Under the pieces are notes generated by a model. It ran no database searches, was not told the DNA's origin, and worked only from the letters and a program-made list of their open reading frames with translations. A program made the translations under genes and the position numbers. DNA of 64,000 bases, taken from positions 1,061,115 to 1,125,114 of the forward strand of contig NZ_LT607802.1 of NCBI RefSeq assembly GCF_900090205.1. Direction: 5' to 3'. Origin of the DNA: Vogesella sp. LIG4. GTDB lineage: Bacteria > Pseudomonadota > Gammaproteobacteria > Burkholderiales > Chromobacteriaceae. Positions 39,007 through 50,068 of the stretch are shown here, piece after piece. Positions within the stretch are counted from its first letter, which is position 1. Every line of letters begins with the position of its first letter.

Positions 39007-39025
39007 GCTAGCCGCACGACCCGAA

Positions 39026-39059
39026 GTTGGCCGCACCGTCGCAAGGCGCTGCGGCCAAC
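39026..39059 (+). terminator. hairpin from inverted 10-mer pair between rsfS and rlmH
   Basis: GTTGGCCGCA (39026-39035) and TGCGGCCAAC (39050-39059) pair perfectly with a 14-base loop and are followed by CTCTTTTTGG. The structure looks like a rho-independent terminator or attenuator made of two copies of the repeated word, placed 19 bases before the rlmH start. Confidence 0.65.
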
Positions 39060-39078
39060 CTCTTTTTGGAAAGCCGAC

Positions 39079-39549
39079 ATGAAAATCACGCTACTGGCGG
39101 TGGGCAGCAAGATGCCGCGCTGGGTGGACGACGCCTTCGGCGACTACGCCAAGCGCTTCGGCCGCGACATCAGCTTCGAACTGAAAGAGATCAAGCCGGA
39201 AAAACGTGGTGGCGGCGTGACCGCCGAGAAAGGCATTGCCGCCGAGCACGAGCGCATCGTGGCGGCCATTCCGCCGCGCAGCAAGCTGGTCATTCTGGAT
39301 GAACGCGGCAAGAACTGGACCTCGATGCAGCTGGCGGCCGCCATGAAAGACTGGATGGCCGGCGGCGACGACATCACCATCGTCATCGGCGGCGCCGACG
39401 GGCTGTCCGCCGAGCTGAAACAGCGCGCCGACATCATGTTGCAGCTGTCGGCGATGACCCTGCCGCACGGCATGGTGCGCGTGCTGCTGGCCGAGCAGCT
39501 GTACCGCGCCTACTCCATCCTCAACAACCACCCCTACCACCGCGAGTGA
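39079..39549 (+). CDS. rlmH: 23S rRNA pseudouridine-1915 N3-methyltransferase
   Basis: A 156-residue SPOUT methyltransferase with KLVILDERGKNWTS, the SAM-binding knot VIGGADGLSAEL, and the C-terminal LLAEQLYRAYSILNNHPYHRE that is nearly invariant in RlmH. It methylates pseudouridine 1915 of 23S rRNA. The length equals the E. coli protein. It follows rsfS as usual. Confidence 0.97.
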   Translation: MKITLLAVGSKMPRWVDDAFGDYAKRFGRDISFELKEIKPEKRGGGVTAEKGIAAEHERIVAAIPPRSKLVILDERGKNWTSMQLAAAMKDWMAGGDDITIVIGGADGLSAELKQRADIMLQLSAMTLPHGMVRVLLAEQLYRAYSILNNHPYHRE

Positions 39550-39791
39550 GCCGTGCCGGCGTTGCCGGTGCACGACAGGCGGCAGTTTTTTCTGCCGCGG
39601 CCACCGGCGGCTGTCACAGCCTGTTTAACCCTGCGCGCCCCGCCACTGCTGACATTGGCCGATGGAAAGCCGCTGTTTTGGCCATGACGCCGGCTTTATT
39701 TGTAAGTATCTGTTACTGGAAATTGTGCTCAAAGCTTATTAATATGCAGACGTCAGCCCGTGCGGCATCAGCTCTTTAAAAGCCACCCATC

Positions 39792-40481
39792 ATGCGCAAG
39801 TATCCACTTCTGGCCAGCCTGCTGGCACTACTGCTACTGCCGGCAGCCCACGCCGAAAACAGCCAGCAGTCACCCGCCGCCAGCTACGATCTGCTCAGCG
39901 ACGCCGTCGCCCCCGGGTTGGGCGCCACCCTGAGTTACGATATACCGCCGCCAGTGGTGGAAGCACAGCCGGCAGCCAGCAACACGGATATTCCACAGGT
40001 CAACGCACCGGCATACAACCGGCAGATGGCCGCCGCCTTCAGCAAGCTGGTGGCACGCATCGCGCATGAGCAGCACCTCGACCCGCAGCTGCTGCACTCC
40101 ATCATCACCGTCGAATCCGGCTACAACCCCGGCGCCGTGTCGCCCAAGGGCGCCATCGGCCTGATGCAACTGATGCCGGGCACTGCCAGCCGCTTCGGCG
40201 CCAGCAACCCGCAGGACCCGGTACAGAACATCCGCGCCGGCGCCCGCTACGTGCGCTTCCTGCTTGCCCTGTTCAACAGCGACATGTCGCTGGTACTGGC
40301 GGCCTACAATGCCGGCGAAGGCGCCGTGAGCAAGTACCGCAACACCATCCCGCCGTACGAGGAAACCCGCGAATACGTGGCCAAGGTGCTGGCTTCCTAC
40401 CAGAAACGCACCGGCCAGAGCCTGCTGCCGGCGCAGTACCAGCGCGTGAAGCTGGTGCTGTCCAGCGATACCCCGCTGTAA
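39792..40481 (+). CDS. periplasmic lytic transglycosylase (SLT domain)
   Basis: A 229-residue secreted protein. The signal peptide is residues 1-21 (LLASLLALLLLPAAHA then E). After a proline/glutamine-rich linker comes a lysozyme-like SLT domain (about 90-200) with the catalytic glutamate in TVESGYNPGAVSPKGAIG, LMQLMPGTASRFG, and LAAYNAGEGAV. It cleaves peptidoglycan between MurNAc and GlcNAc. The 242-base gap upstream (39550-39791) holds no gene and no promoter that I can support firmly. A good terminator follows. Confidence 0.93.
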   Translation: MRKYPLLASLLALLLLPAAHAENSQQSPAASYDLLSDAVAPGLGATLSYDIPPPVVEAQPAASNTDIPQVNAPAYNRQMAAAFSKLVARIAHEQHLDPQLLHSIITVESGYNPGAVSPKGAIGLMQLMPGTASRFGASNPQDPVQNIRAGARYVRFLLALFNSDMSLVLAAYNAGEGAVSKYRNTIPPYEETREYVAKVLASYQKRTGQSLLPAQYQRVKLVLSSDTPL

Positions 40482-40500
40482 GCGCCCAGCAAACGACAAA

Positions 40501-40526
40501 GCCCGGCACACTGCCGGGCTTTTTTA
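40501..40526 (+). terminator. terminator after lytic transglycosylase
   Basis: Stem GCCCGGCA (40501-40508) and TGCCGGGC (40512-40519) with loop CAC, followed by TTTTTTT. Confidence 0.88.
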
Positions 40527-40530
40527 TTAC

Positions 40531-40620
40531 TGTAGGGCGGAAGCCCGGCAAAGCCGGGCGTTCCGCCATGCAAGGTTGGCCGCATGCGGCGGAACGCCCC
40601 GCCGGGGCTTCCGCCCTACA
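40531..40620. repeat. GTAGGGCGG-ended palindromic element, copy 3
   Basis: A 90-bp element with 14-bp terminal inverted repeats TGTAGGGCGGAAGC and GCTTCCGCCCTACA and nested inner palindromes (GCCCGGC/GCCGGGC, CGTTCCGCC/GGCGGAACG). It holds a GTTGGCCGCA copy (40575). It lies between two convergent terminators. The ends match those of the elements in the pyruvate dehydrogenase operon, but the interior differs. Confidence 0.8.
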
Positions 40621-40640
40621 CCTGACACTGCCCCGCACGT

Positions 40641-40667
40641 AAAAAAGCCCGGAACATTGTTCCGGGC
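40641..40667 (-). terminator. holA terminator
   Basis: Arms GCCCGGAACA (40647-40656) and TGTTCCGGGC (40658-40667). Read leftward it is followed by TTTTTT (40641-40646), so it ends the leuS-lptE-holA transcript. Confidence 0.88.
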
Positions 40668-40687
40668 CTTCTCCCTGCCGATCGGCA

Positions 40688-41701
40688 CTACCTTGCGGCC
40701 AACCTGGCGGCCAGCCGGCGCAGGCTGTGCCAGGGCTCGCCGGGCTCCACGCCCTTGATCTGGCGATCGATGCGCGCGCACTCGGCCAGCGCCGCCATCA
40801 GCTGCTTGCCGCCGATGCGCTTGAGCGCCGGCTCGGCCAGGCGTTGCTTGTCGCCCCACAGCCGCAGCTCGTTGGCCATGTCGCGCACGGTGCGGCCTTC
40901 CTGCAGGCCACGGCCGAGGCGGATCAGCATGCGCACGTCCTCGGTGAACGACCACAACACCAGCACCGGCGCCTCGCCTTCCGCTTCCAGCCCGTCCAGC
41001 ATGCGCGTGGCGCGGGCGGTATCGCCGGCCAGCCAGCTTTCCGACAGATGGAACACGTCGAAGCGCGCCACATTGGCCACCGCCTCGCGCAGTTGCTCCA
41101 GCGTCAGCTCGCCCTGCGGGTACAGCAGCGCCAGCTTGTCGATTTCCTGCTTGGCCGCCAGCAGGTTGCCTTCCACCCGGTCGGCGAAGAACACCGCGGC
41201 ATCGTGGCCCAGGGTCTGGCCCTGCAGCTTGAGGCGGCGGGCGATCCACGCCGGCAGCTCGCTGCGGCCCACCGGCCGCGCTTCCACCAGCACCGCGCTT
41301 TTCTCCAGCGCGGTGAACCACTTGCTCTTCTGCTGCGTCTTGTCGAGCTTGGGCAGCTGGATCAGCGTGACAGTATCGTCCGGCGGATTGGCCGCCAGCT
41401 GCTGCAGCGCCTCGCCGCCCTCGGTGCCGGGTTTGCCACCGGGGATGCGGATCTCCAGCAGCTTGAGCGAGGCGAACAGCGATACGCTGCTCATGGCATC
41501 GCGCAGCTGCGACCAGTCGAAATTGCCGCCTTCCACCGTCAGCACTTCGCGCTCCAGGTAGCCGGCGGCGCGCGCGGCGGCGCGGATGCTGTCGGCAGCC
41601 TCCAGCGCCAGCAGCGCCTCCTCGCCGTACACCAGGTACAGCGGGGCCGGCGCACTACGCGCCAGCTGCTCTTTCAGCGCCTCAGGGCTGTTTGCCGGCA
41701 T
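40688..41701 (-). CDS. holA: DNA polymerase III subunit delta
   Basis: A 337-residue HolA, the clamp-loader wrench that opens the beta ring. The AAA+-like fold lacks a P-loop; APLYLVYGEEALLALEAADSIR at the N-terminus, LPAWIARRLKLQGQ, and GNLLAAKQEIDKLALLYP are family landmarks. It overlaps lptE by 20 bases. The order leuS-lptE-holA is widely conserved in beta- and gammaproteobacteria. A TGCGGCCAAC copy lies near the 3' end (40694). Confidence 0.96.
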   Translation of the reverse strand: MPANSPEALKEQLARSAPAPLYLVYGEEALLALEAADSIRAAARAAGYLEREVLTVEGGNFDWSQLRDAMSSVSLFASLKLLEIRIPGGKPGTEGGEALQQLAANPPDDTVTLIQLPKLDKTQQKSKWFTALEKSAVLVEARPVGRSELPAWIARRLKLQGQTLGHDAAVFFADRVEGNLLAAKQEIDKLALLYPQGELTLEQLREAVANVARFDVFHLSESWLAGDTARATRMLDGLEAEGEAPVLVLWSFTEDVRMLIRLGRGLQEGRTVRDMANELRLWGDKQRLAEPALKRIGGKQLMAALAECARIDRQIKGVEPGEPWHSLRRLAARLAAR

Positions 41702-42218
41702 CGGCCTTGCTTCCCGGCGCAGGCAGGTAGCCCAGGCGGCGCACCAGCTGGCTGGCGGCTTCCTTGCGCATGTCTTCGCGCAGCAGTGATTCTTCGCGTT
41801 CCTTGCCCAGCGTTACCGAGTCGCTGTAGCTCATGGTGCGGCGCAGGGTGACGGTGAGCGGCAGCGGCGCATCGTCCTGCAGGCGCTGGATGGTGGCAGT
41901 CACGGTGTAGATCAGCAGGTATTCGTTGACGTTACCGGCCAGGCTGACACCCAGCACATCCTTGCGATCTTCCTCGCTGACGATGTTCAGCACCGCGTCG
42001 GGCGTGCCTTGCAGGTTCTCGAACTGGATGCGGCCGTCACGGCGCAGCGCGGTTTCCAGCGACGATTGCAGGCTGCCGGTCTTGGCAACCCGCAGGGTGG
42101 TGAAGCTCAACGGCGCAGTCTGCGTCAGCGGGGTACCCAGGCCACGCAGCTGGAAGCCGCAGGCGGACAGGGTGCCGATGCAGGCCAGCAGGGCGATATT
42201 GCGCAGCAGTCGTTTCAT
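41682..42218 (-). CDS. lptE: LPS-assembly lipoprotein LptE
   Basis: A 178-residue lipoprotein: signal peptide and lipobox LSAC with the acylated cysteine at position 20, followed by GFQLRG, the usual LptE start of the mature protein. It plugs the LptD barrel and helps deliver LPS to the outer leaflet. It lies 78 bases after leuS and overlaps holA. Confidence 0.93.
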   Translation of the reverse strand: MKRLLRNIALLACIGTLSACGFQLRGLGTPLTQTAPLSFTTLRVAKTGSLQSSLETALRRDGRIQFENLQGTPDAVLNIVSEEDRKDVLGVSLAGNVNEYLLIYTVTATIQRLQDDAPLPLTVTLRRTMSYSDSVTLGKEREESLLREDMRKEAASQLVRRLGYLPAPGSKADAGKQP

Positions 42219-42296
42219 TGCAGCTCTTCCATGTGACAGCGGCGCGGGTCTGACCGCGCCGCCGGAGCGTCCGCGCGGCCAATGCCGCGCGGCGGT

Positions 42297-45203
<2,907 letters not shown>

Positions 45204-46016
45204 TCAACCATGCCGCAGCAGGCCAATCAGCATTTCACTGGCCATCACCACCATCAGCACGGCAAAGGCCTTTTTCAGCTTGGGCACCGGCAGCGCATGT
45301 GCGGCACGCGCGCCCAGCGGCGCCATCAGCACCGTCATCAGCATCAGCGCCAGCATGGCCGGCAGGTAGATGAAACCCAGCGCGCCCCACGGCAGCCCCG
45401 GCTGCTGCCAGCCGCTGGCCAGGTAGCCGATGGCGCCGGACACCGCGATGGGCCAGCCCAGCGCCGCGCTGGTGGCAATGGCGGTATGCACCGGCACATT
45501 GCACCAGCCCATGAACGGCACACTCATCGAGCCGCCGCCAATGCCCACCCAGCTGGAGATCATGCCGATGACGCCGCCGGCGGCACTCTGCCCCGCAATG
45601 CCAGGCATGTCGCGGCTGGCGGCCGGCTTGGCGCCCAGAAACATCTGCGCACCGACCAGGTAGGCATACAGCACGAAGAACCAGCGCAGCGCCTGGCTGG
45701 GAATCAGCCCGGCCAGCAGGCTGCCGCCAAAGGTACCCAGCACCATGCCCGGTGCCATGCCCCGCACGATGCGCCAGTCCACCGCGCCTTTCTTGTGATG
45801 CGCCCGCACGCTGGAAACACTGGTAAACACCATCACCGCCAGCGAGGTGCCCACCGCCAGGTGCTGCACGTGGTTGCCGCCCAGCCTTGCCGCCTCCAGC
45901 ACACCCACCACCACCGGCACGATCACCAGCCCGCCGCCCACGCCCAGCAGGCCGGCCAGAAAGCCGGCAATGGCACCAAAACCCAGCAATACCGCGAACA
46001 TCGACAACGACAGCAT
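45204..46016 (-). CDS. TauE/SafE family sulfite/anion exporter
   Basis: A 270-residue membrane protein with about eight helices. GFLAGLLGVGGGLVIVPVV near the N-terminus and its internal repeat SSWVGIGGGSMSVPFM near the middle are the paired TauE/SafE motifs. Members export sulfite, sulfoacetate or related anions. It overlaps the EVE-protein stop (TGATG), so it is translated after it. The substrate is not known. The link to the sulfur module 13 kb away is only thematic. Confidence 0.88.
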   Translation of the reverse strand: MLSLSMFAVLLGFGAIAGFLAGLLGVGGGLVIVPVVVGVLEAARLGGNHVQHLAVGTSLAVMVFTSVSSVRAHHKKGAVDWRIVRGMAPGMVLGTFGGSLLAGLIPSQALRWFFVLYAYLVGAQMFLGAKPAASRDMPGIAGQSAAGGVIGMISSWVGIGGGSMSVPFMGWCNVPVHTAIATSAALGWPIAVSGAIGYLASGWQQPGLPWGALGFIYLPAMLALMLMTVLMAPLGARAAHALPVPKLKKAFAVLMVVMASEMLIGLLRHG

Positions 46017-46474
46017 CACAGCACCACTTGCGTCAGGTAGGCCCATTCCGCCTCGGTAACCGGGGTGATGGACAGCCGGTTGCCACGCTTGAGCACCGTC
46101 ATCTCCTCCAACTGCGGGTGCTGGCGCAGCTCCTGCGGCGACACCAGCCGCGTCTGGCGCACAAAGCGCACGTCCACGCACTGCCAGCGCGGCTTGGCCG
46201 GGTCGGATTTGGGGTCGTGGTAGGGGCTGGCCGGGTCGAACTGGCTGGAATCGGCATGCGCGGCGCTCGCCACCTCGGCGATGCCGGCAATGCCCGGCTC
46301 GGGGCAGGAGGAATGCCAGAACAGCAGCAGGTCACCCGGCTGCATGTCGTCGCGCATGAAGTTGCGAGCCTGGTAATTGCGCACGCCGGTCCACTCGAAC
46401 AGCGCATCAGGGTTGGCCGCAAGGTGGGCGATGCCCACTTCGTCGGGTTCGGATTTCATCAGCCAGTAGCGCAT
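46016..46474 (-). CDS. EVE domain-containing protein
   Basis: A 152-residue protein that is a single EVE (PUA-like) domain: MRYWLMKSEPDE, WTGVRNYQARNFMRDDMQPGD, FWHSSC, and YHDPKSD are typical of the THYN1/EVE group. EVE domains bind modified bases such as methyl- or hydroxymethylcytosine in DNA, or modified RNA. The frame runs open upstream to 46657, but the ATG at 46474 fits the family. The gene holds one 10-mer copy (46412). It is coupled to the exporter gene. Confidence 0.92.
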   Translation of the reverse strand: MRYWLMKSEPDEVGIAHLAANPDALFEWTGVRNYQARNFMRDDMQPGDLLLFWHSSCPEPGIAGIAEVASAAHADSSQFDPASPYHDPKSDPAKPRWQCVDVRFVRQTRLVSPQELRQHPQLEEMTVLKRGNRLSITPVTEAEWAYLTQVVL

Positions 46475-46616
46475 GGTGTGGTTTCGCTGGCCGACCGGCG
46501 CCCAGCGCTCATCAATGTATCGAAACTGCATTATCCGCCGTGTCGGCGATATCAGGTAGCACGCCGTGCCCGTAGTGGTGGTGGTGGCGCTGGCGGGCAG
46601 ACCGCCAGCAAAACAA

Positions 46617-46650
46617 AACGCCGGCAAGCCATCTGCGGCCTGCCGGCGTT
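46617..46650 (-). terminator. terminator after the CigR-like gene
   Basis: Arms AACGCCGGCA (46617-46626) and TGCCGGCGTT (46641-46650) with a 14-base loop. Read leftward it is followed by TTGTTTTG. Confidence 0.75.
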
Positions 46651-46670
46651 GATACACCTGCCTTGCGGCA

Positions 46671-47210
46671 TCAGTGGTTCATGAAGATATCCATCAGCAC
46701 TTCCTGCACGATGAGCGTGCCCACCGTGACCAGTACCAGGTCGGTGCCGACTACCCGCCATTCGTAGCCCGGGTGCACCGGCAGGCGCACCAGCATGTCG
46801 TGCGGCACGTAGCGCTTGGCAATGCCTGGAGGCAGTGGCTTGCCACGTTCCATATTCTTGCGGATGCCCGGCGGCAGCGAGCGGTATTCGCCGTAGTTCA
46901 GGTGCGACTCGTAGGCGAAGCGACGGGCATCGCGGTCGGAAAGGCCTGCGCTTTCGTAACGGCGGCCGCGTTCATCGCGCCGCTCGTACTTGCTGTCATG
47001 CTCGTGCTTGTCGTGCTTGTCGCGCTTCCACTCCTTGTCGTGCTTCTTGCCCTGCTGCCAGGGGGGAATCTCGCCCTGGTTGCCGTAGGATTGGTCCTGC
47101 GAACGATTGTCGCCGTTGCCTTTCCATTCCGGCGTGGCAAACACCGGCGGACATACCAGCGCCAGTCCGAGAGATACCAACAGCAACGACTGCGGCCAAT
47201 GACGTTTCAT
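46671..47210 (-). CDS. CigR-like/RcnB-type secreted protein
   Basis: A 179-residue protein with a signal peptide (about 1-25, SLLLVSLGLALVCPPVFA). A very charged H/K/D/E-rich region (about 45-90) could bind metals. Then come LPPGIRKNMERGKPLPPGIAKRY and PHDMLVRLPVHPGYEWRVVGTDLVLV, which match the anti-virulence regulator CigR/RcnB family, and a hydrophobic tail. It probably acts in the periplasm. It stands alone with its own terminator. Confidence 0.75.
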   Translation of the reverse strand: MKRHWPQSLLLVSLGLALVCPPVFATPEWKGNGDNRSQDQSYGNQGEIPPWQQGKKHDKEWKRDKHDKHEHDSKYERRDERGRRYESAGLSDRDARRFAYESHLNYGEYRSLPPGIRKNMERGKPLPPGIAKRYVPHDMLVRLPVHPGYEWRVVGTDLVLVTVGTLIVQEVLMDIFMNH

Positions 47211-47306
47211 GGCTTAGCTCCAGAAAATAAACACTTTCAGCCTATCAGAGCTGCTGCGGGTTTTCGTTAAGGAAATGTGTGGATTTGTGACGAACTGCTA
47301 CAACAC

Positions 47307-47897
47307 TCAGCGGAAGCGATACAACCCGCTTTCGGTAACCAGGTAGTCCAGGCGCACATCCCAGGCTTCGCGCGGCACCGCTGCCACCCGCTGGCAATCG
47401 TAGGCCACGCCCACCAGCAGCGGCCGGCGCTGCGGATGACGCTGGCGGAATGCCAGCGTGCTGTCGTAGAAGCCGCCACCCTGCCCCATGCGGTAGCCCT
47501 GTGCATCCACCGCCAGCAAGGGCACGAACAGCACGTCCAGCCGCTCGGCGCGCAGGCAGGGGCCGTCGTACTCGGCAATGCCGTAACGCGGATGGTTGTA
47601 CCAGCGGGCGGCATCCCCCAGACGGCTGAACCACAGCCGGCGGCTGCCATTGGGAATCTGCGGCAGGAACACCTCGCCGCCACGCCACAGCGTGGTGCTG
47701 ATCAGCTCTTCGAGATCCAGTTCGGAGCCGGCTGCCAGGTAGGCGCCGATACGTTTGCCGCGGCGCAGGAAGCGCGAGGCATGGCGAACCACCAGCCGCA
47801 TGGCAGCGGCACGCTGCTGCGGAGACAGCGACATGCGCGCGCGGCGCACCTGGCGGCGCAAGGCCTGCTTGTCGATGACGGTGGTGTTTTCGGTCAT
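47307..47897 (-). CDS. fau: 5-formyltetrahydrofolate cyclo-ligase
   Basis: A 196-residue 5-FCL family protein: KQALRRQVRRARMSLSP at the N-terminus, and the ATP/substrate loop RMGQGGGFYDSTLA. It turns 5-formyl-THF into methenyl-THF using ATP. The ATG at 47897 (MTENTTVIDKQ) is chosen over the open frame to 48020. It lies downstream of 6S RNA and zapA, the conserved zapA-ssrS-fau order. Confidence 0.93.
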   Translation of the reverse strand: MTENTTVIDKQALRRQVRRARMSLSPQQRAAAMRLVVRHASRFLRRGKRIGAYLAAGSELDLEELISTTLWRGGEVFLPQIPNGSRRLWFSRLGDAARWYNHPRYGIAEYDGPCLRAERLDVLFVPLLAVDAQGYRMGQGGGFYDSTLAFRQRHPQRRPLLVGVAYDCQRVAAVPREAWDVRLDYLVTESGLYRFR

Positions 47898-47924
47898 GAC
47901 GGCGTTAGCCGGGGGGAAGGGAGT

Positions 47925-48100
47925 CCCCCGCGAGTGTCGGTCCGGCAAAATTCGCTTGTACCCTGTTTCCAGGGGGCCGCCTGCCAGTTGCTTCGGGCGT
48001 ACCCGCAAGGGGCACGACACACCTGCAACCTACTGCTAGCAACCAAAGCGAACGCATTGGTACAAAGGAATTTAGGAGCCTTTCCGAACACCGCAGGGGG
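47925..48100 (-). ncRNA. ssrS: 6S RNA
   Basis: Located between zapA and fau, the usual place of ssrS. The leftward transcript of about 176 bases can form the long closing stem of 6S RNA: CCCCCTGCGGTGTTCGG near the 5' end pairs with CCGACACTCGCGGGGG near the 3' end. Inner helices (TTGTACC/GGTACAA, TTCGCTT/AAGCGAA) flank a central region containing GTGCCCCTTGCGGGTACG. 6S RNA binds RNA polymerase holoenzyme in stationary phase. Ends are approximate. Confidence 0.75.
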
Positions 48101-48125
48101 TAAGCGGATATTCTGTGTCAGCGGC

Positions 48126-48440
48126 CTAGAACAGGTTCTGCTGACTGGCGGACAACGCCTGGTCGGCGGCCTCGCCCATGCTGCGTATTTTACGCTGTAT
48201 CGCGGACATCTCCAAGCCGCCATCGCCCAATTTTGTCTTGAGCAGATCGTGGGCGATATTCAGCGCCGCCATGATGGCCACCTTGTCGGCATCCATCACC
48301 CGGCCGCCGGCCTGGATGGTGTCGATTTTCTCGGCCAGGAGCCGCACCGCCTGCTCCAGCGTTTCGCGCTCTTCCGGCGGCGTGCCGATGGTGAACTGAC
48401 GACCCAGCAGGGTCACGTCGATCTGAACCACATCGCTCAT
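48126..48440 (-). CDS. zapA: cell division protein ZapA
   Basis: A 104-residue ZapA with the N-terminal VTLLGRQFTIGTPPEERETL domain and a C-terminal coiled coil. It bundles FtsZ filaments at mid-cell. It overlaps the zapB-like gene by four bases (ATGA) and is followed by 6S RNA. Confidence 0.94.
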   Translation of the reverse strand: MSDVVQIDVTLLGRQFTIGTPPEERETLEQAVRLLAEKIDTIQAGGRVMDADKVAIMAALNIAHDLLKTKLGDGGLEMSAIQRKIRSMGEAADQALSASQQNLF

Positions 48441-48640
48441 GCCTCTTCCTCCCTGGGCAGGCGGTCGATCAGCGCCGCCACACGGTGGCGGGTTTCTTCC
48501 AGCGCGAATTTCAGCTCGGCATTGTCGCGCAAGGCATCGCCCAGCGCGGCGGAAAGGCGGCCATTTTGCGCATCCAGCTCATGCACGCGCGCAATCAGCG
48601 CGGCGACACGGCTTTCCAGATAGTCGAGTTCTTGTTCCAT
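48437..48640 (-). CDS. zapB: ZapB-like small coiled-coil protein (TIGR02449 type)
   Basis: A 67-residue protein that is almost all coiled coil: LDYLESRVAALIARVHELDAQ and onward with leucine heptads. It matches the short ZapB-type proteins encoded just before zapA in betaproteobacteria. It probably works with ZapA in Z-ring assembly. Confidence 0.82.
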   Translation of the reverse strand: MEQELDYLESRVAALIARVHELDAQNGRLSAALGDALRDNAELKFALEETRHRVAALIDRLPREEEA

Positions 48641-48661
48641 GGCGGCGAGGATAACGGGGCG

Positions 48662-49534
48662 TCAGGAGGGCGTCAAACCCAGCTTGCGGCGGGCGGTGTT
48701 CAACACCTCGCACACGCTGGCAGCGCCCTGCAACAGCCGTGGGCCGGGCCGGCTGACCGGGTCGGCCGGCAGGCTGAACAGCAGGCCGTCACGCACTGCC
48801 GGCAGCTGCGGCCAGGCCTGCCAACGGCGGCGCAGCTCACTATCCAGCCCCAGCATCACCTGTGGTTTTGCCGCCAATACCGCCTCGGTGCTGACCTGCG
48901 GCGCCGCCAGCGGCAGCGTGCCGAATACATTGCTGCCACCGCACAGCGGCAGCAATGCACCAAGAAAACTCCGGCTGCTGACGGTAAACAGCGGGTTGTC
49001 GCCCACCTGCACAAACACCCGCAGCGCCGCTGCCGGGCGGTAGCGCTGTTTCAGCTGCGCCAGCCCGTTCTCGAAGCGCCCGGCCGCCGCTTCGGCGCCG
49101 GCAACATGCCCGCTCAGCTTGCCGAGCCGGCGCATTTCCGCCGCCACGTCCGGCAGCGCCACCGGGGCGCTGACGTACACCGGCACGCCCAGCTCGCGCA
49201 GCCGGGTCAGCTCGCGGCCATTGTTGCCGTCGCGCCAGGCCAGCACCAGGTCCGGCTTCTGCCGCAGCACGGCCTCCAGGCTCACGCCGCTGTAGCCGCC
49301 CACCCGCGGCAGCTGCCGCGCCGCCGGCGGGTAGTCGCTGTAATCCACCGCGCCAACCAGCAGGCGCTCGGCGCCGATGGCGTACATGTCCTCCACCAGA
49401 TGCGGCGACAGTGCCACGATGCGCTGCGCCGGGTGCGGCAAGGTAACCGCCAGCCCCAGGCCGTCGCGCACACTGAGCTGGGCCATGGCCGGCAAGGCTG
49501 CCAGCCCGCATGCGGCCAACAGCAGCCGCTTCAT
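48662..49534 (-). CDS. btuF: cobalamin ABC transporter substrate-binding protein (BtuF-like)
   Basis: A 290-residue periplasmic binding protein. The signal peptide is about 1-18 (LLLAACGLAALPAMA). The helical-backbone class III fold is seen as RIVALSPHLVEDMYAIGA, VGGYSGVSLEAVLRQKPDLVLAW and AAPQVSTEAVLAAKPQVML. It captures B12 in the periplasm. ATG 49534 is chosen from the overlap with cobU (ATGA). BtuCD is not in the window. TGCGGCCAAC at 49511 lies in the signal-peptide coding part. Confidence 0.88.
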   Translation of the reverse strand: MKRLLLAACGLAALPAMAQLSVRDGLGLAVTLPHPAQRIVALSPHLVEDMYAIGAERLLVGAVDYSDYPPAARQLPRVGGYSGVSLEAVLRQKPDLVLAWRDGNNGRELTRLRELGVPVYVSAPVALPDVAAEMRRLGKLSGHVAGAEAAAGRFENGLAQLKQRYRPAAALRVFVQVGDNPLFTVSSRSFLGALLPLCGGSNVFGTLPLAAPQVSTEAVLAAKPQVMLGLDSELRRRWQAWPQLPAVRDGLLFSLPADPVSRPGPRLLQGAASVCEVLNTARRKLGLTPS

Positions 49535-50061
49535 GCCGGCCCCTTCAGGCGCAAAGGTTGGCCGCAAGCAACCAGCGTCACCAGCGGGCAGATCGCCGCC
49601 AGCTCCTGGTTCAGCCAGCCCAGTTCGTCCACGAACACGCGGGTTTCCTCGCCCAGCGGTATCACGCCCCAGCCGATCTCGTTGCTCACCAGCAACACGC
49701 TGGCCGGCGTTTCCGCCAGCGCCTGCAGCAAGGCGGCACGTTGCTGCGGCCAGCCATCGCGGTCAAAGCGGCCATCCATGCCGAAGAAGCGCATCAGCCA
49801 CATGCCCATGCAATCGACCAGCAACAATTCGTCCGGCACTGCCGCCGCCAGTACTGCGGCCAGTTCGCGCCCGGGCTCGGCCAGCTGCCAGGAGGCCGGC
49901 CGCCGGGCCTGATGGTGGACGATACGCGCGGCGAACGCCTCGTCACCGGCACGCCGCTCGGCAGTAGCCACGTAACGCACCGGCCCGGCATGGGCCAGCG
50001 CCAGCTGCTCGGCATGGCGGCTCTTGCCGCTGCGGGCGCCGCCGGTGATGAGGTGTTTCAT
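49531..50061 (-). CDS. cobU: adenosylcobinamide kinase / guanylyltransferase
   Basis: A 176-residue CobU (CobP). P-loop GGARSGKS (about 7-14), YVATAER, HHQARRP with the guanylylated histidine region, and VSNEIGWGVIPLG are all typical. It phosphorylates and then GMP-activates adenosylcobinamide, the first nucleotide-loop step. It lies seven bases after btuB and overlaps btuF, so btuB-cobU-btuF is one riboswitch-controlled unit. A 10-mer copy (49557) encodes part of the C-terminal ACGQP. Confidence 0.95.
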   Translation of the reverse strand: MKHLITGGARSGKSRHAEQLALAHAGPVRYVATAERRAGDEAFAARIVHHQARRPASWQLAEPGRELAAVLAAAVPDELLLVDCMGMWLMRFFGMDGRFDRDGWPQQRAALLQALAETPASVLLVSNEIGWGVIPLGEETRVFVDELGWLNQELAAICPLVTLVACGQPLRLKGPA

Positions 50062-50068
50062 GGCGCGA

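Noticed and set aside
39546..39779. A 77-codon frame between rlmH and the transglycosylase
   Set aside because: Low-complexity composition and no motif; overlaps the rlmH stop by chance.
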